Part shown: piece by piece, positions 33,183 through 42,074 of the stretch
Layout of the letters: each line of letters starts with the position of its first letter
How positions within the stretch are numbered: the stretch's first letter is position 1
Source of the DNA: Palsa-661 sp035535015
Lineage (GTDB): Bacteria; Actinomycetota; Acidimicrobiia; Acidimicrobiales; UBA8190
DNA: 64,000 nt
Assembly (NCBI GenBank): GCA_035535015.1
Contig: DATLQU010000004.1
Span: 62,001 to 126,000 of the forward strand
Direction: 5' to 3'
Translations under genes and position numbers: made by a program
The notes under the pieces: model-generated
The model's input: only the letters and a program-made list of their open reading frames with translations
What the model was told of the DNA's origin: nothing
The model's database searches: none

Positions 33183-36100
33183 TCAGTCTCCGGCCGACGC
33201 CGCCGGGACGTTGCCGTCTGTCGGCACCGGGCCGGCGCCGTCGAGCGGGAGGCCGTCGCGGTAGGTGACGGAGTTCGTCCGGACGGCCGGTATCCGGCTG
33301 CCGGGCAGGATGATGCCGACCAGGTTCAGGGGGTCGGCTGCGTTCAGGCGGACGGTCTCGCCGGTGCGCGCCGTCCGCCTGATCCGGCGGAGCTCGTCGA
33401 CGGCCTCGGGTAGGGCGTACTGATCGCCGGCGAAACCGGTGACGAAGCGACCGCCGCGGACGAGCCCGCGCGCTTCGAGCCGGCGCAGGGCCCAGACGAG
33501 TTCGCGCCAGGGCAGGGCCAGGTTCTCCCGGGCCATCAGGTCCCAGAAGACGACGCCCCAGCGCGCCAGGAGTTGACCGGCCACCTGCTCGGCCAGTCCG
33601 TCGGGGTCGTCGGTGGCCCCGGCTACCGGCAACAGGGCCCAGCGGCCCTCGCCGCCTTCGCGCACCGTCGGCGCCCGACGCGCCCCCAACCGGATCCGCT
33701 GTTCGTGGCGGTGTCGGCGCTTCCAGGCCTGGCGGGCCGAGAGAAGGGAGCGGACGGCCTGGAAGCCGTCGGCCGTCACCAGGCCCCGGGCCACCAGATC
33801 CCAGAGGCCCTCTTCCACTTCGACCGGCAGCCGGCCGGTGGCCTCGCGCAACTGCGAGTGGAACATCGCCCCCTCCCGACGCAGCGCCTCGAGAACGTCG
33901 CGGCCGGCGCCGTGGAGGGGCTCGGGGGCGAGCGTCCCGGCCCGCGCCCCCTGGAGTAGCCAGGGCAGGTCGGGCCGGAGGGCGAAGGTCACCGGGGTGG
34001 CGCGCGACGGCGTGGCCGATCCCCGCCGGTCGGCCTCGTCCTCGGTCTCCGGGCGAAGGGCCAACCGGCCCCAGACGAGTTCGCCCGACAGGCAGAGGTC
34101 TTCGAGGAAACGGGGCTGGTAGCTCTCGACCCGGGCCGGCAAGACGGCTTCCTCCCAGGCGCCGGCGGCGATCTCGAAGCCCTGGAGTTGATCGACCACG
34201 GCCAGCACCCCGGCCCGGCCGATCCGCTCGGTTCCCGGGGCCACGTGCTGCCAGCGCAAGAGGAATCGCATCAGATCCTGGGCCGTCACCGGCTCGATCT
34301 CGCGCCGCAGGGCGTGCTGGGTGTAGGCGTGGATCCGGGCCAGCAGCCGCCTGGCGCACCACTGTTCGGCCCCGACGGCCCCGACGGCCCCGTCGGCCCG
34401 GTCGGCCCCGTCGGCCCCGACCGGGGCCAGGTCGGGGTCGAAGGACCCCCGGAGGGCGAAGCCCTCGGCCTCGAGCCGGGCCAGTCCCACCTTGACCCGG
34501 CTGCCGGCCAGTGCCGTCCGCTCGGCCAGGCCGGCCACGGTGACGGGGCCGGTGACGTCGAGGTGGCCGCGCAGGGCCAGGGCGGTGGCCTCGTCGGCGT
34601 CCACCGGCCCGGCCCCGCCCAGGGAGGGCGGCAGCGGGTGATCGGGAGAGAAGGAGCCGGTGGGGAAGAGGGCCTCGACGGCCGGCCGTCGTTCGCGGGC
34701 GCACCAGAGCTGCTCCCCCGGGGTACCGGTGCTGAGCGTCATGGCCCGGCCCGTCTCGGCCAGGGCGTCGAACCAGGGCCCGGCGTCGGCGCCGGGTCGG
34801 AGGACGACGAGGTCGAGCAGCAGGTCGTGCAGCTCTTCGGGACCGCGCAGGGCGGGTCCGGCCTCCTGGCGGACCCGGGCCACGGCGGCCGGATCGAGCC
34901 GGGCCAGGGCGCTGTCCTGGAGGGGCAGGCCCCGGCGGGTGGCGACGGCCCGGCTCCGACGCTCCTCCAGGGGGGCGTCGTCGAGGAAGGTGTAGGGCTT
35001 GCCGTTCAGGATCTCGTGGGCCAGCACCGAGGGCTCGGTGGACTCCACGAAGTGGACCCGGACGGCCCCCGACTCGAGCCGGCGCAGCAGCTCCACCAGA
35101 CCGTCCACGTCCATGGCCTCGTGCAGGCAGTCGTGCAGGGTCTGGCGGACCAGGAGGTGGTCGGGGATCGTCACCGGCCCCGCCGCCGCGTTCTCCTGGC
35201 AGGCGGCCAGGGCGGGGAAGACGGCCGCCATCAGGTCGTCGGACTCCATCCGCTGGATGGGCAGGGGATTCTTCCGACCGCCCCGGAAGCGCAGGACGGC
35301 CAGGGAGCGGTTCAGGTTCCAGCGCCAGCGGGAGGCGAACATGGGCGAGGCCAGGACGGCCTGCTCGAGAGCGGTCGGCGCCGTCTCCGAACGCAGCAGC
35401 CGGGGGGCGCTGTCGAGGGGGAAGCTGTGTTGGGGTCCGAGCGAGAGCAGCAGGGCGTCGTCGTTGGCCGCCGCCTGCAGCTCGAAGTCGAAGGTGGCGC
35501 AGAACTTCTTCCGCAAGGCCAGGCCGAAGGCCTTGTTGATCCGGCCGCCGAGCGGGGCGTGGACGACCATCTGCATCCCGCCCGCCTCGTCGAAGAAGCG
35601 CTCGAAGACGACGTCGCCCGCCGTGGGCAGCACTCCGAGGCCACCGAGGCCGGCGGCCAGGTAGTCGACCAGCTGTCGGGCGTCGGCCGGCTCCAGACCG
35701 CAGGTCTTCTCCAGTTGAGCGGCGGCGGCGGCCCGGCGGCGGGCGTCCCCGTCGGGCCGGTCGTCCGAGCCGGGCCCGTCGGCCGGGGAGAGGATGGCCC
35801 CCACCGCCGTCCGCAGATCGGAGACCTCCTCGGAGAGCTCCTCGGTCCGGCTGGGGGCCTCGCCCACCCAGAAGGGGATGGTCGGCTGGGCCCCTTCGGC
35901 GTCCACCACCCGGACCTCGCCCTGGCTCACCCGCTTGATCCGCCACGAGTGGGTGCCGAGCAAGAAGACGTCGCCCGCCATCGACTCGATGGCGAAGTCC
36001 TCGTTGACCGATCCCACCGGGGTGTCGTCGGGTTCGAGGATCACCCGGTAGTCGCCCACCTCGGCGATGGCGCCGCCCGACGTCAGCGCCGCCAGCCGGG

Positions 36101-37580
36101 CACCACGTCTCGGCCGCAGGATGCCGTTCACCCGGTCGCGGTGCAGGTAGGACATCCGTTTACCCCGGCCGGTGCTGATCCCTTCGGAGGCGAGCTCGAG
36201 GACGGCCTCGTAGTCGTCCCCGCTCAGCTCGGCGTAGGGGGCGGCCCGGCGGATCAGCGCCAGGAGGTCGGCCTCGTCCCACTCCTCGGCCCCGGCCACC
36301 TCGGCCACGATCTGCTGGGCCAGGATGTCCAGAGGGGCCACCGGGGGATGGGTGGCGTCGAGCCGGCCCCCCCGGACCGCCGCCAGCAAGGCCGCGCACT
36401 CGACCAGCTCGTCGCGGGTCATGGGGAAGAGGATCCCCTCGGGGGTGCCCAGCCGGCTGTGGTTCGACCGGCCCACCCTCTGTAACAGGGTGGCGATGGC
36501 CCGGGGCGATCCCACCTGGCAGACGAGCTCCACGGGGCCGATGTCGATGCCGAGCTCCAGGGAGGCGGTGGCCACCAGGGCGGCCAGGTCCCCGGCGCGC
36601 AGCCGGCTCTCCACCCGCTGGCGCCGGTCCTTCGACAGGCTGCCGTGATGGGCGGCCACGTGGTCGGGCCCGAGCCGCTCGGCCAGCAGGTGGGCCAGCC
36701 GCTCGGACATCCGCCGGGTGTTCACGAAGACCAGGGTGGTCCGGTGGGCCCGGACGTGCTCGGCGATCCGGTCGACGATCTCGCCGAACTGCTCGGTGGA
36801 GGCCACGGCCGAGAGCTCGCTGCCCGGCAGCTCGATGGAGATGTCGAGCCGCCGGGCGTGGCCGCAGTCGACGATGGCGGTGGACCGGTCGTCGCCCACC
36901 CCGGAGAGCAGCCGGGCCGTCTGTTCGATGGGCCGCTGGGTGGCCGACAGGCCGATCCGCTGGGGTCGGGGGCCGAGCCGCAGCTGTTCGAGACGTTCCA
37001 GGGTGAGCGCCAGGTGCGAACCCCGCTTGTCCCGGGCCAGCGCATGGATCTCGTCCACGATCACCGTCTCCACCCGGCCGAGCGCCGCCCGGCTGCGCTG
37101 GGCGGTGACCAGCAGGTAGAGGCTCTCGGGCGTGGTGACCACGAAGGTGGGGGGGTCCCTGATCATGGCGGCCCGGGCCCCGGCCGTGGTGTCGCCCGTC
37201 CGGACGGCCAAGCTGATGGGAGGCACCCCGAGGCCCAGGGCCCGGGCCTCCTCGGCGATCTCGGCCAGGGGGCCCTCCAGGTTCTGCTGGATGTCCACGG
37301 CCAGGGCCTTCAGGGGAGAGACGTAGACCAGCCGGGTCGTCCCCGGCTCGAGGGTCCCGGCGTGGTGGGCCCGGTAGGCGGCGTCGATGGCCACCAGGAA
37401 TCCGGTCAGGGTCTTGCCCGACCCGGTGGGGGCGGCGATCAGGGTGTCCCGGCCGGCCCGGATCAGCGGCCAGCCCTCGGCCTGGGGCTCGGTGGGCCCG
37501 TCGGGGAAGCGCCGGCGGAACCAGGAGGCCACGGCCGGGTGGAAGTCCTCGATGGTGGTCGCCGGCCGGACGGTGCTCAC
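33183..37580 (-). CDS. lhr: Lhr-type ATP-dependent helicase
   Basis: A 1465-residue superfamily 2 helicase. Motif I is APTGSGKT (50-57), the DEAH-type motif II is DEIH (176-179), and LVFVNTRRMSERLAHLL and VATASLELGIDIG are RecA2 motifs, followed by VQRVGRSNH-like LLQRVGRSNH. The long C-terminal part (winged helix and beta-barrel Lhr-core, then a bacterial Lhr tail) matches mycobacterial Lhr length. Lhr translocates 3'-5' on DNA or RNA:DNA in DNA repair. I chose the GTG at 37580 (STVRPATTIEDFHP); the frame is open much further upstream but that part is antisense to lon. A short imperfect Ala/Asp/Gly repeat lies near 34371-34430. Confidence 0.9.
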   Translation of the reverse strand: MSTVRPATTIEDFHPAVASWFRRRFPDGPTEPQAEGWPLIRAGRDTLIAAPTGSGKTLTGFLVAIDAAYRAHHAGTLEPGTTRLVYVSPLKALAVDIQQNLEGPLAEIAEEARALGLGVPPISLAVRTGDTTAGARAAMIRDPPTFVVTTPESLYLLVTAQRSRAALGRVETVIVDEIHALARDKRGSHLALTLERLEQLRLGPRPQRIGLSATQRPIEQTARLLSGVGDDRSTAIVDCGHARRLDISIELPGSELSAVASTEQFGEIVDRIAEHVRAHRTTLVFVNTRRMSERLAHLLAERLGPDHVAAHHGSLSKDRRQRVESRLRAGDLAALVATASLELGIDIGPVELVCQVGSPRAIATLLQRVGRSNHSRLGTPEGILFPMTRDELVECAALLAAVRGGRLDATHPPVAPLDILAQQIVAEVAGAEEWDEADLLALIRRAAPYAELSGDDYEAVLELASEGISTGRGKRMSYLHRDRVNGILRPRRGARLAALTSGGAIAEVGDYRVILEPDDTPVGSVNEDFAIESMAGDVFLLGTHSWRIKRVSQGEVRVVDAEGAQPTIPFWVGEAPSRTEELSEEVSDLRTAVGAILSPADGPGSDDRPDGDARRRAAAAAQLEKTCGLEPADARQLVDYLAAGLGGLGVLPTAGDVVFERFFDEAGGMQMVVHAPLGGRINKAFGLALRKKFCATFDFELQAAANDDALLLSLGPQHSFPLDSAPRLLRSETAPTALEQAVLASPMFASRWRWNLNRSLAVLRFRGGRKNPLPIQRMESDDLMAAVFPALAACQENAAAGPVTIPDHLLVRQTLHDCLHEAMDVDGLVELLRRLESGAVRVHFVESTEPSVLAHEILNGKPYTFLDDAPLEERRSRAVATRRGLPLQDSALARLDPAAVARVRQEAGPALRGPEELHDLLLDLVVLRPGADAGPWFDALAETGRAMTLSTGTPGEQLWCARERRPAVEALFPTGSFSPDHPLPPSLGGAGPVDADEATALALRGHLDVTGPVTVAGLAERTALAGSRVKVGLARLEAEGFALRGSFDPDLAPVGADGADRADGAVGAVGAEQWCARRLLARIHAYTQHALRREIEPVTAQDLMRFLLRWQHVAPGTERIGRAGVLAVVDQLQGFEIAAGAWEEAVLPARVESYQPRFLEDLCLSGELVWGRLALRPETEDEADRRGSATPSRATPVTFALRPDLPWLLQGARAGTLAPEPLHGAGRDVLEALRREGAMFHSQLREATGRLPVEVEEGLWDLVARGLVTADGFQAVRSLLSARQAWKRRHRHEQRIRLGARRAPTVREGGEGRWALLPVAGATDDPDGLAEQVAGQLLARWGVVFWDLMARENLALPWRELVWALRRLEARGLVRGGRFVTGFAGDQYALPEAVDELRRIRRTARTGETVRLNAADPLNLVGIILPGSRIPAVRTNSVTYRDGLPLDGAGPVPTDGNVPAASAGD

Positions 37581-37632
37581 CCTGCTCAGGGTACCGGGAG
37601 GGTGCGCGGGGAATCTCCGTGCCTGGGGATTG

Positions 37633-37646
37633 GTTGCATATGCAAC
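37633..37646. promoter_or_regulatory. Perfect palindrome between lhr and lon
   Basis: GTTGCATATGCAAC, a perfect 14-bp palindrome and a striking AT-rich island in a GC-rich region, lies 52 bp from the lhr start and 54 bp from the lon start. It is a likely operator controlling one or both divergent genes. It does not match HspR (HAIR), CIRCE, LexA or ClgR boxes known to me; a MarR-like dimer is one possibility. Confidence 0.55.
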
Positions 37647-37700
37647 GAAGAGGGTGGTCCCGGCGGTTGGAGGGGCCATCCCGGCGAAAGAAAGACGACT

Positions 37701-40055
37701 ATGGCTGAACTGAACCAGACGCTCCCCCTGCTCCCGCTGACCTCGGGTGTGGCCCTGCCGGGCATGGTCTTCACCCTGGCCCTCGAGACCGACGAGGCCC
37801 GGGCGGCGGCCGACGCCGCCGGGGCGGCCGGCTCCCGGCTGGTCCTCGTCCCCCACCTGGACGGCCGCTATGCCGCCATCGGTGTCGCGGCCGAGGTGCT
37901 CGAGGTCGGTGACATCCCCGGCGGCCCGAAGGCGATGGTCGTCCGCGGAGCCGAGCGGGTCACCGTCGGCACCGCCGTTCCCGGCACCGGCACCGCCCTC
38001 TGGGTCCAGGTGGAGCCGGTGGTGGAGGGCCCGGTCACCCCCGAGATCACCGAGCTGGCCCGCGAGTACCGGGCCGTTCTCGAGAACATCCTGATCACCC
38101 GCGGCGCCCGCCGGATGGCCGACCGGCTCCGCGAGGTGACCGAGCCGTCGCTCGTGGCCGACCTCTCGGGCTACTCGCCCGACCTCACCTTGGCCCAGAA
38201 GGTGGAGATCCTGGAGACGGTCGACGTCGAGGCGCGGCTGCGTCTGGTCATCGGCTGGGCCCGGGAGACCTTCGCCGACCTGACCCTTCGCGATCAGATC
38301 AAGTCCAACGTGGAAGAGGGCATGGAGAAGACCCAGCGCGAGTTCCTTCTCCGCCGTCAGCTGGAGGCCATCCGCAAGGAGCTCAACGGTCTCGACGGCA
38401 CCACCGACGAGGGCACTGTGGACGACTACCGGGCGAAGATCGAGGCACGCGACCTGCCCGAGGACGTCAGGGCGGCGGTGCTCCGCGAGCTCGACAAGCT
38501 GGACCGCACGACAGAGCAGAATCCCGAGAACGGTTGGATCCGCAGCTGGCTCGACACCGTCCTGGAGATCCCCTGGGGCGTCGTCTCCGAGGACAACCTC
38601 GACGTCAGCGACGCGGCCCGTATCCTCGACGAGGACCACGAGGGGCTCACCGACGTGAAGGAGCGCATCCTCGAGCACCTGGCCGTCCGGGCTCTGCAAC
38701 ACGAGCGCGGCCTCGTTGCTCTGGGACGGCGCGGCGCCGGGGCCATCCTGGCCCTGGTCGGTCCCCCCGGTGTGGGCAAGACCTCGCTCGGCGAGTCGGT
38801 GGCCCGCGCCCTCGGACGCAAGTTCGTCCGCGTCTCGCTCGGCGGTGTCCGCGACGAGGCCGAGATCCGTGGCCACCGGCGCACCTATGTCGGTGCCCAG
38901 CCCGGCCGTCTCGTCCGGGCTCTCCGGGAGGCGGGGACCATGAACCCGGTCATCTTGCTGGACGAGGTGGACAAGCTCGGCGCCGACTACCGAGGCGATC
39001 CCTCATCGGCTCTCCTCGAGGTCCTCGACCCGGCCCAGAACCACACCTTCCGCGACCACTACCTGGAGGTGGAGCTCGACCTCTCGAAGGTCCTCTTCCT
39101 CTCGACGGCCAACGTCATGGAAACCATCCCCGGTCCCCTCTTGGACAGGATGGAGGTCATCCGTCTCGACGGCTACACCGAGGAGGAGAAGCTCTCGATC
39201 GCCCGGAACCACCTCCTGCGCCGCCAGCTCGAACGCACCGCCCTCCGGCCCGACGAAGTGGATCTGACCGACGAGGCGCTGCGTTGCATCTCGGCCGACT
39301 ACACCCGCGAGGCGGGTGTTCGGAACCTCGAACGCGAGATCGGCCGACTGCTGCGCAAGGTGGCCACCAAGTTGGTCGCCGGCGAGCTCACCGCGCCGGT
39401 CGAGGTCTCCGACGTCCGCGCCTGGCTCGGCCGGCCCCGCTTCTTCTTCGAAGCGGCCGACCGCACCGCGGTGCCCGGCGTGGCCACCGGACTGGCCGTC
39501 ACCGGAGTGGGAGGCGACGTCTTGTTCATCGAGGCGACCTCGATGGACGGCACCGAGGGCCTCACCCTGACCGGACAGCTGGGCGACGTCATGAAGGAGT
39601 CGGCCGAGATCGCCCTCTCCTACGTCCGATCCCATGCGGCCGAGCTCGGTATCGCCTCCGACGCCTTCGCCGGTCGTCGCTTCCATCTCCACGTCCCCGC
39701 CGGAGCGGTTCCGAAGGACGGTCCCTCGGCCGGGGTCACCATGACCACGGCCCTGGTCAGCCTGCTCCGGGACCGGCCGGTCAAGTCGGTCCTCGGTATG
39801 ACCGGCGAGGTCACCCTGCAGGGACGGGTCCTGCCCATCGGCGGCGTCAAGCAGAAGGTGCTGGCCGCCCACCGGGCCGGTCTGACCGAAGTCGTCCTCC
39901 CCGCCCGCAACGGCCCCGATCTGGAGGACGTCCCCGAGGCCGTCCGCCGGCTCATGACCTTCCATCTGGCCGAGCAGATCGGTGACGTTCTCGCCGCCGC
40001 CCTGGCCGAGCCGACCACGGCGGCCGGAACGGGAGCCGACCAGGTGGCGGCCTGA
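37701..40055 (+). CDS. lon: Endopeptidase La (Lon protease)
   Basis: A 784-residue ATP-dependent serine protease of protein quality control. The order is the N-terminal LAN domain (about 8-195), a coiled region, the AAA+ module with Walker A GPPGVGKT (354-361) and Walker B VILLDEVDK (about 417-425), and the protease domain with Ser676 in PKDGPSAGVT and Lys719 in GGVKQKV, spaced 43 residues apart as in E. coli Lon. The ATG at 37701 fits the start of the LAN domain. The stop codon lies inside the first unit of a 13-bp tandem repeat. The palindrome at 37633 may regulate it. Confidence 0.97.
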   Translation: MAELNQTLPLLPLTSGVALPGMVFTLALETDEARAAADAAGAAGSRLVLVPHLDGRYAAIGVAAEVLEVGDIPGGPKAMVVRGAERVTVGTAVPGTGTALWVQVEPVVEGPVTPEITELAREYRAVLENILITRGARRMADRLREVTEPSLVADLSGYSPDLTLAQKVEILETVDVEARLRLVIGWARETFADLTLRDQIKSNVEEGMEKTQREFLLRRQLEAIRKELNGLDGTTDEGTVDDYRAKIEARDLPEDVRAAVLRELDKLDRTTEQNPENGWIRSWLDTVLEIPWGVVSEDNLDVSDAARILDEDHEGLTDVKERILEHLAVRALQHERGLVALGRRGAGAILALVGPPGVGKTSLGESVARALGRKFVRVSLGGVRDEAEIRGHRRTYVGAQPGRLVRALREAGTMNPVILLDEVDKLGADYRGDPSSALLEVLDPAQNHTFRDHYLEVELDLSKVLFLSTANVMETIPGPLLDRMEVIRLDGYTEEEKLSIARNHLLRRQLERTALRPDEVDLTDEALRCISADYTREAGVRNLEREIGRLLRKVATKLVAGELTAPVEVSDVRAWLGRPRFFFEAADRTAVPGVATGLAVTGVGGDVLFIEATSMDGTEGLTLTGQLGDVMKESAEIALSYVRSHAAELGIASDAFAGRRFHLHVPAGAVPKDGPSAGVTMTTALVSLLRDRPVKSVLGMTGEVTLQGRVLPIGGVKQKVLAAHRAGLTEVVLPARNGPDLEDVPEAVRRLMTFHLAEQIGDVLAAALAEPTTAAGTGADQVAA

Positions 40056-40110
40056 TCCAGTGGCCTGATCCAGTGGCCTGATCCAGTGCCTGATCCAGTG
40101 GCCTGATCCC
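40050..40110. repeat. 13-bp tandem repeat, 5 copies, starting at the lon stop codon
   Basis: Five copies of GCCTGATCCAGTG (one lacks a G, the last is partial) begin at the last Ala codon and TGA of lon. Because the unit contains TGA in the lon frame, expansion cannot lengthen Lon. GGCCTGATCCAGTGGCC-type overlaps give some self-complementarity. Confidence 0.95.
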
Positions 40111-40227
40111 CTGGCTGAGTCCGGCGCTCCGGGTGCGTCCATCGACGTGCCCGGGGCGTCCGGCTGGCACACTGGTTTTCCGTAGTCGATCCCGTCTCGA
40201 GGATCGTGCGGTAAAGGGGGACCCCCG

Positions 40228-41838
40228 TTGGCTCTGTCCTATGGCGCCCAGTCCTATGGTGCCCAGCCGGCAGCGGCGCCGGTCCTGGTGGCCTTCGCGG
40301 GTCCCGGCCCGCAACGCCGGGCCACCGTCTTCTTCCGGCTGATCATCGCCCTGCCCGCATTGGTCGTCGTCGGCATCGTCGGCATCGGCGCCTTCGTCGT
40401 CGCCATCATCGGCTGGTTCGGCGCCCTCTTCACCGGACGACTCCCGGCCTTCGCCGCCGACTTCCTCCCCGGCTACCTTCGCTGGCAGGCCCGGGTGCTG
40501 GCGTACGTCTCGCTGCTGACCGACGTCTACCCGCCGTTCACCCTCGAGAACGACGAGGCCTATCCGGTCTGGCTCACCGCCCAGCCGGGACCGCTCAACC
40601 GGGCCGCCGTCTTCTTCCGCATCATCCTCATCCTCCCGGCCGCCGTCCTGCAGACCCTGGTCCAGTACGGGGTCTATCCCGTCGCCTTCGTGGCCTGGTT
40701 GATCGTCCTCGTCAGCGGCCAGATGCCGGCCTCGCTGTTCCAAGCCTTCAGCGTCGTCATCCGTTATCAGCTGCGCGTCTCCGGCTATGCGCTGATGGTC
40801 ACCTCGGAGTGGCCCTGGGGCCTCTTCGGTGACACCGAAACCGTCTTCTTCGGCGCACCGCCGGTCACCGGCGCCTACGGCGCGCCACCGGTCACCGGCG
40901 CCTACGGCGCGCCACCGGCACCGGGCGCGGCGGGCGCCGCTCCTGCGCCTGTGGGCTCCTCCACCGCCCCGCCGCCGCCGAACCCGGCGTCCTTCGCCTC
41001 AACCCCGCCGCCGCCGGCCGCCCCTGTGCCCCCCACTCTGGCCGGGGTGGCCTTCACCTTCGGGGGCCCGGCCTATCTCTGGGGCTACACCGACGACCGT
41101 TCCCACTGCGGCATCTGGTCGGCCACCGACCTGACGGCGCCGCCGCAGATGTGGCCCATCGGCGATCAGGGAGAGGGCTGGACCCGGTTCCGCGAACTGG
41201 AGCCCAACGCCGTGGCCCTGGCCGATCCCACCCCGCCACCCGCCCCGGCACCGATGGCCCAGGGTGGCATGCCCGCCTTCGGCGCCGCCCCGCCTCTCGC
41301 CGTCGGTTCGCCGTACCCGACCAGTGGCTCGCCGGCCGACGATCCCCGCTGGCGGATCGTCCTGTCGAGCGGCGCCAAGCGCCTGGTCGTGCTCTTCCTC
41401 GTCCTCGGAGTCATCGACTACGGCGCGTACCTGGCTTTCGTCGGCAACGGCTCGCACCCCTTCCAGGTTCTGGTGGCCAACGCCCAGGTCCAAAACGCCT
41501 ACCGGTCATTGCAGACATCGGTCACCACCTACCGGACCCAGACGTCCGCCTGCCAGGGTTCGGCTTCGGCGTTGTCCTGTGTCACGAGCGCCGACCAGAC
41601 GGTCTCGGAGGCCTTCGGCACCTTCGTCCGGCAGATGCAGTCGATCTCGATGCCGGCCAGCGCATCGGCCTCGGCCACCGCCCTCACGACCGACGGCACC
41701 AACGCCCAACAGATCTTCGAGCAGCTGGCCAGCTCGAACAGCGCGGCCCAGTACCAGCAGAACTACACCAGCTCGAACATCGCCCAGGTCCTGAACAAAT
41801 TCGACCAGGACTACCGGAATCTGACCGACGCGCTCTAG
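40228..41838 (+). CDS. DUF4389 domain-containing membrane protein
   Basis: A 536-residue protein. The first 210 residues contain two DUF4389-like units, each with RATVFFRLIIALP or RAAVFFRIILILP, two membrane helices and RLPAFAADF / QMPASLFQAF followed by Y-RW-Q-x-RV. Then come a Pro/Ala linker with a nine-residue repeat (GAPPVTGAY), a small beta-rich domain with YLWGYTDDRSHCGIW and WTRFRELEP, a single helix near 395-412, and an outer region rich in Thr, Ser and Gln. The start is TTG at 40228 with AAAGGGGGA upstream. The function of DUF4389 is unknown; a lipid-related or surface-sensing role would be a guess. Confidence 0.75.
   Translation: MALSYGAQSYGAQPAAAPVLVAFAGPGPQRRATVFFRLIIALPALVVVGIVGIGAFVVAIIGWFGALFTGRLPAFAADFLPGYLRWQARVLAYVSLLTDVYPPFTLENDEAYPVWLTAQPGPLNRAAVFFRIILILPAAVLQTLVQYGVYPVAFVAWLIVLVSGQMPASLFQAFSVVIRYQLRVSGYALMVTSEWPWGLFGDTETVFFGAPPVTGAYGAPPVTGAYGAPPAPGAAGAAPAPVGSSTAPPPPNPASFASTPPPPAAPVPPTLAGVAFTFGGPAYLWGYTDDRSHCGIWSATDLTAPPQMWPIGDQGEGWTRFRELEPNAVALADPTPPPAPAPMAQGGMPAFGAAPPLAVGSPYPTSGSPADDPRWRIVLSSGAKRLVVLFLVLGVIDYGAYLAFVGNGSHPFQVLVANAQVQNAYRSLQTSVTTYRTQTSACQGSASALSCVTSADQTVSEAFGTFVRQMQSISMPASASASATALTTDGTNAQQIFEQLASSNSAAQYQQNYTSSNIAQVLNKFDQDYRNLTDAL
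40852..40911. repeat. 27-bp tandem repeat, about 2.3 copies, in coding sequence
   Basis: Two 27-bp units and part of a third encode GAPPVTGAY GAPPVTGAY GAPP in the linker of the DUF4389 protein. Confidence 0.9.
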
Positions 41839-41971
41839 CCACCGGCCCCGGGCCGGCCCCGACCTTATGCACAGGTGGTCGGCCCCGACGGGCCCCGGGT
41901 CACCTTCCCCTCGCACACCGTTGGCCCTCCCGTCACCGTCGCGTCACGGCCCGTTCACTCAGGACGGCCCT

Positions 41972-41989
41972 GTCCACACCCATGTGGAC
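41972..41989. promoter_or_regulatory. Inverted repeat upstream of the haloalkane dehalogenase gene
   Basis: GTCCACA-CCCA-TGTGGAC, a perfect 7-4-7 inverted repeat, lies 86 bp before the dehalogenase start in a 236-bp intergenic region. It is a candidate operator; no regulator gene is adjacent. Confidence 0.4.
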
Positions 41990-42074
41990 CGCCGCCGGAC
42001 ACCGGGCCCGCCCCGACGACCCGGGCCTACCGTGGGAAACTGAGGCCACGACGGCCGAGGAGGGCGGACAGGCG

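Noticed and set aside
36645..37700. A reading frame more than 1 kb long upstream of, and in frame with, lon on the plus strand
   Set aside because: It is antisense to the N-terminal part of the Lhr helicase and only open because of GC-rich codon bias; Lon itself starts at the ATG at 37701 with its LAN domain.
37581..38876. The Lhr frame stays open for 432 further codons upstream of its GTG
   Set aside because: This part is the mirror of the lon N-terminus, carries no helicase similarity and would cross the intergenic palindrome.
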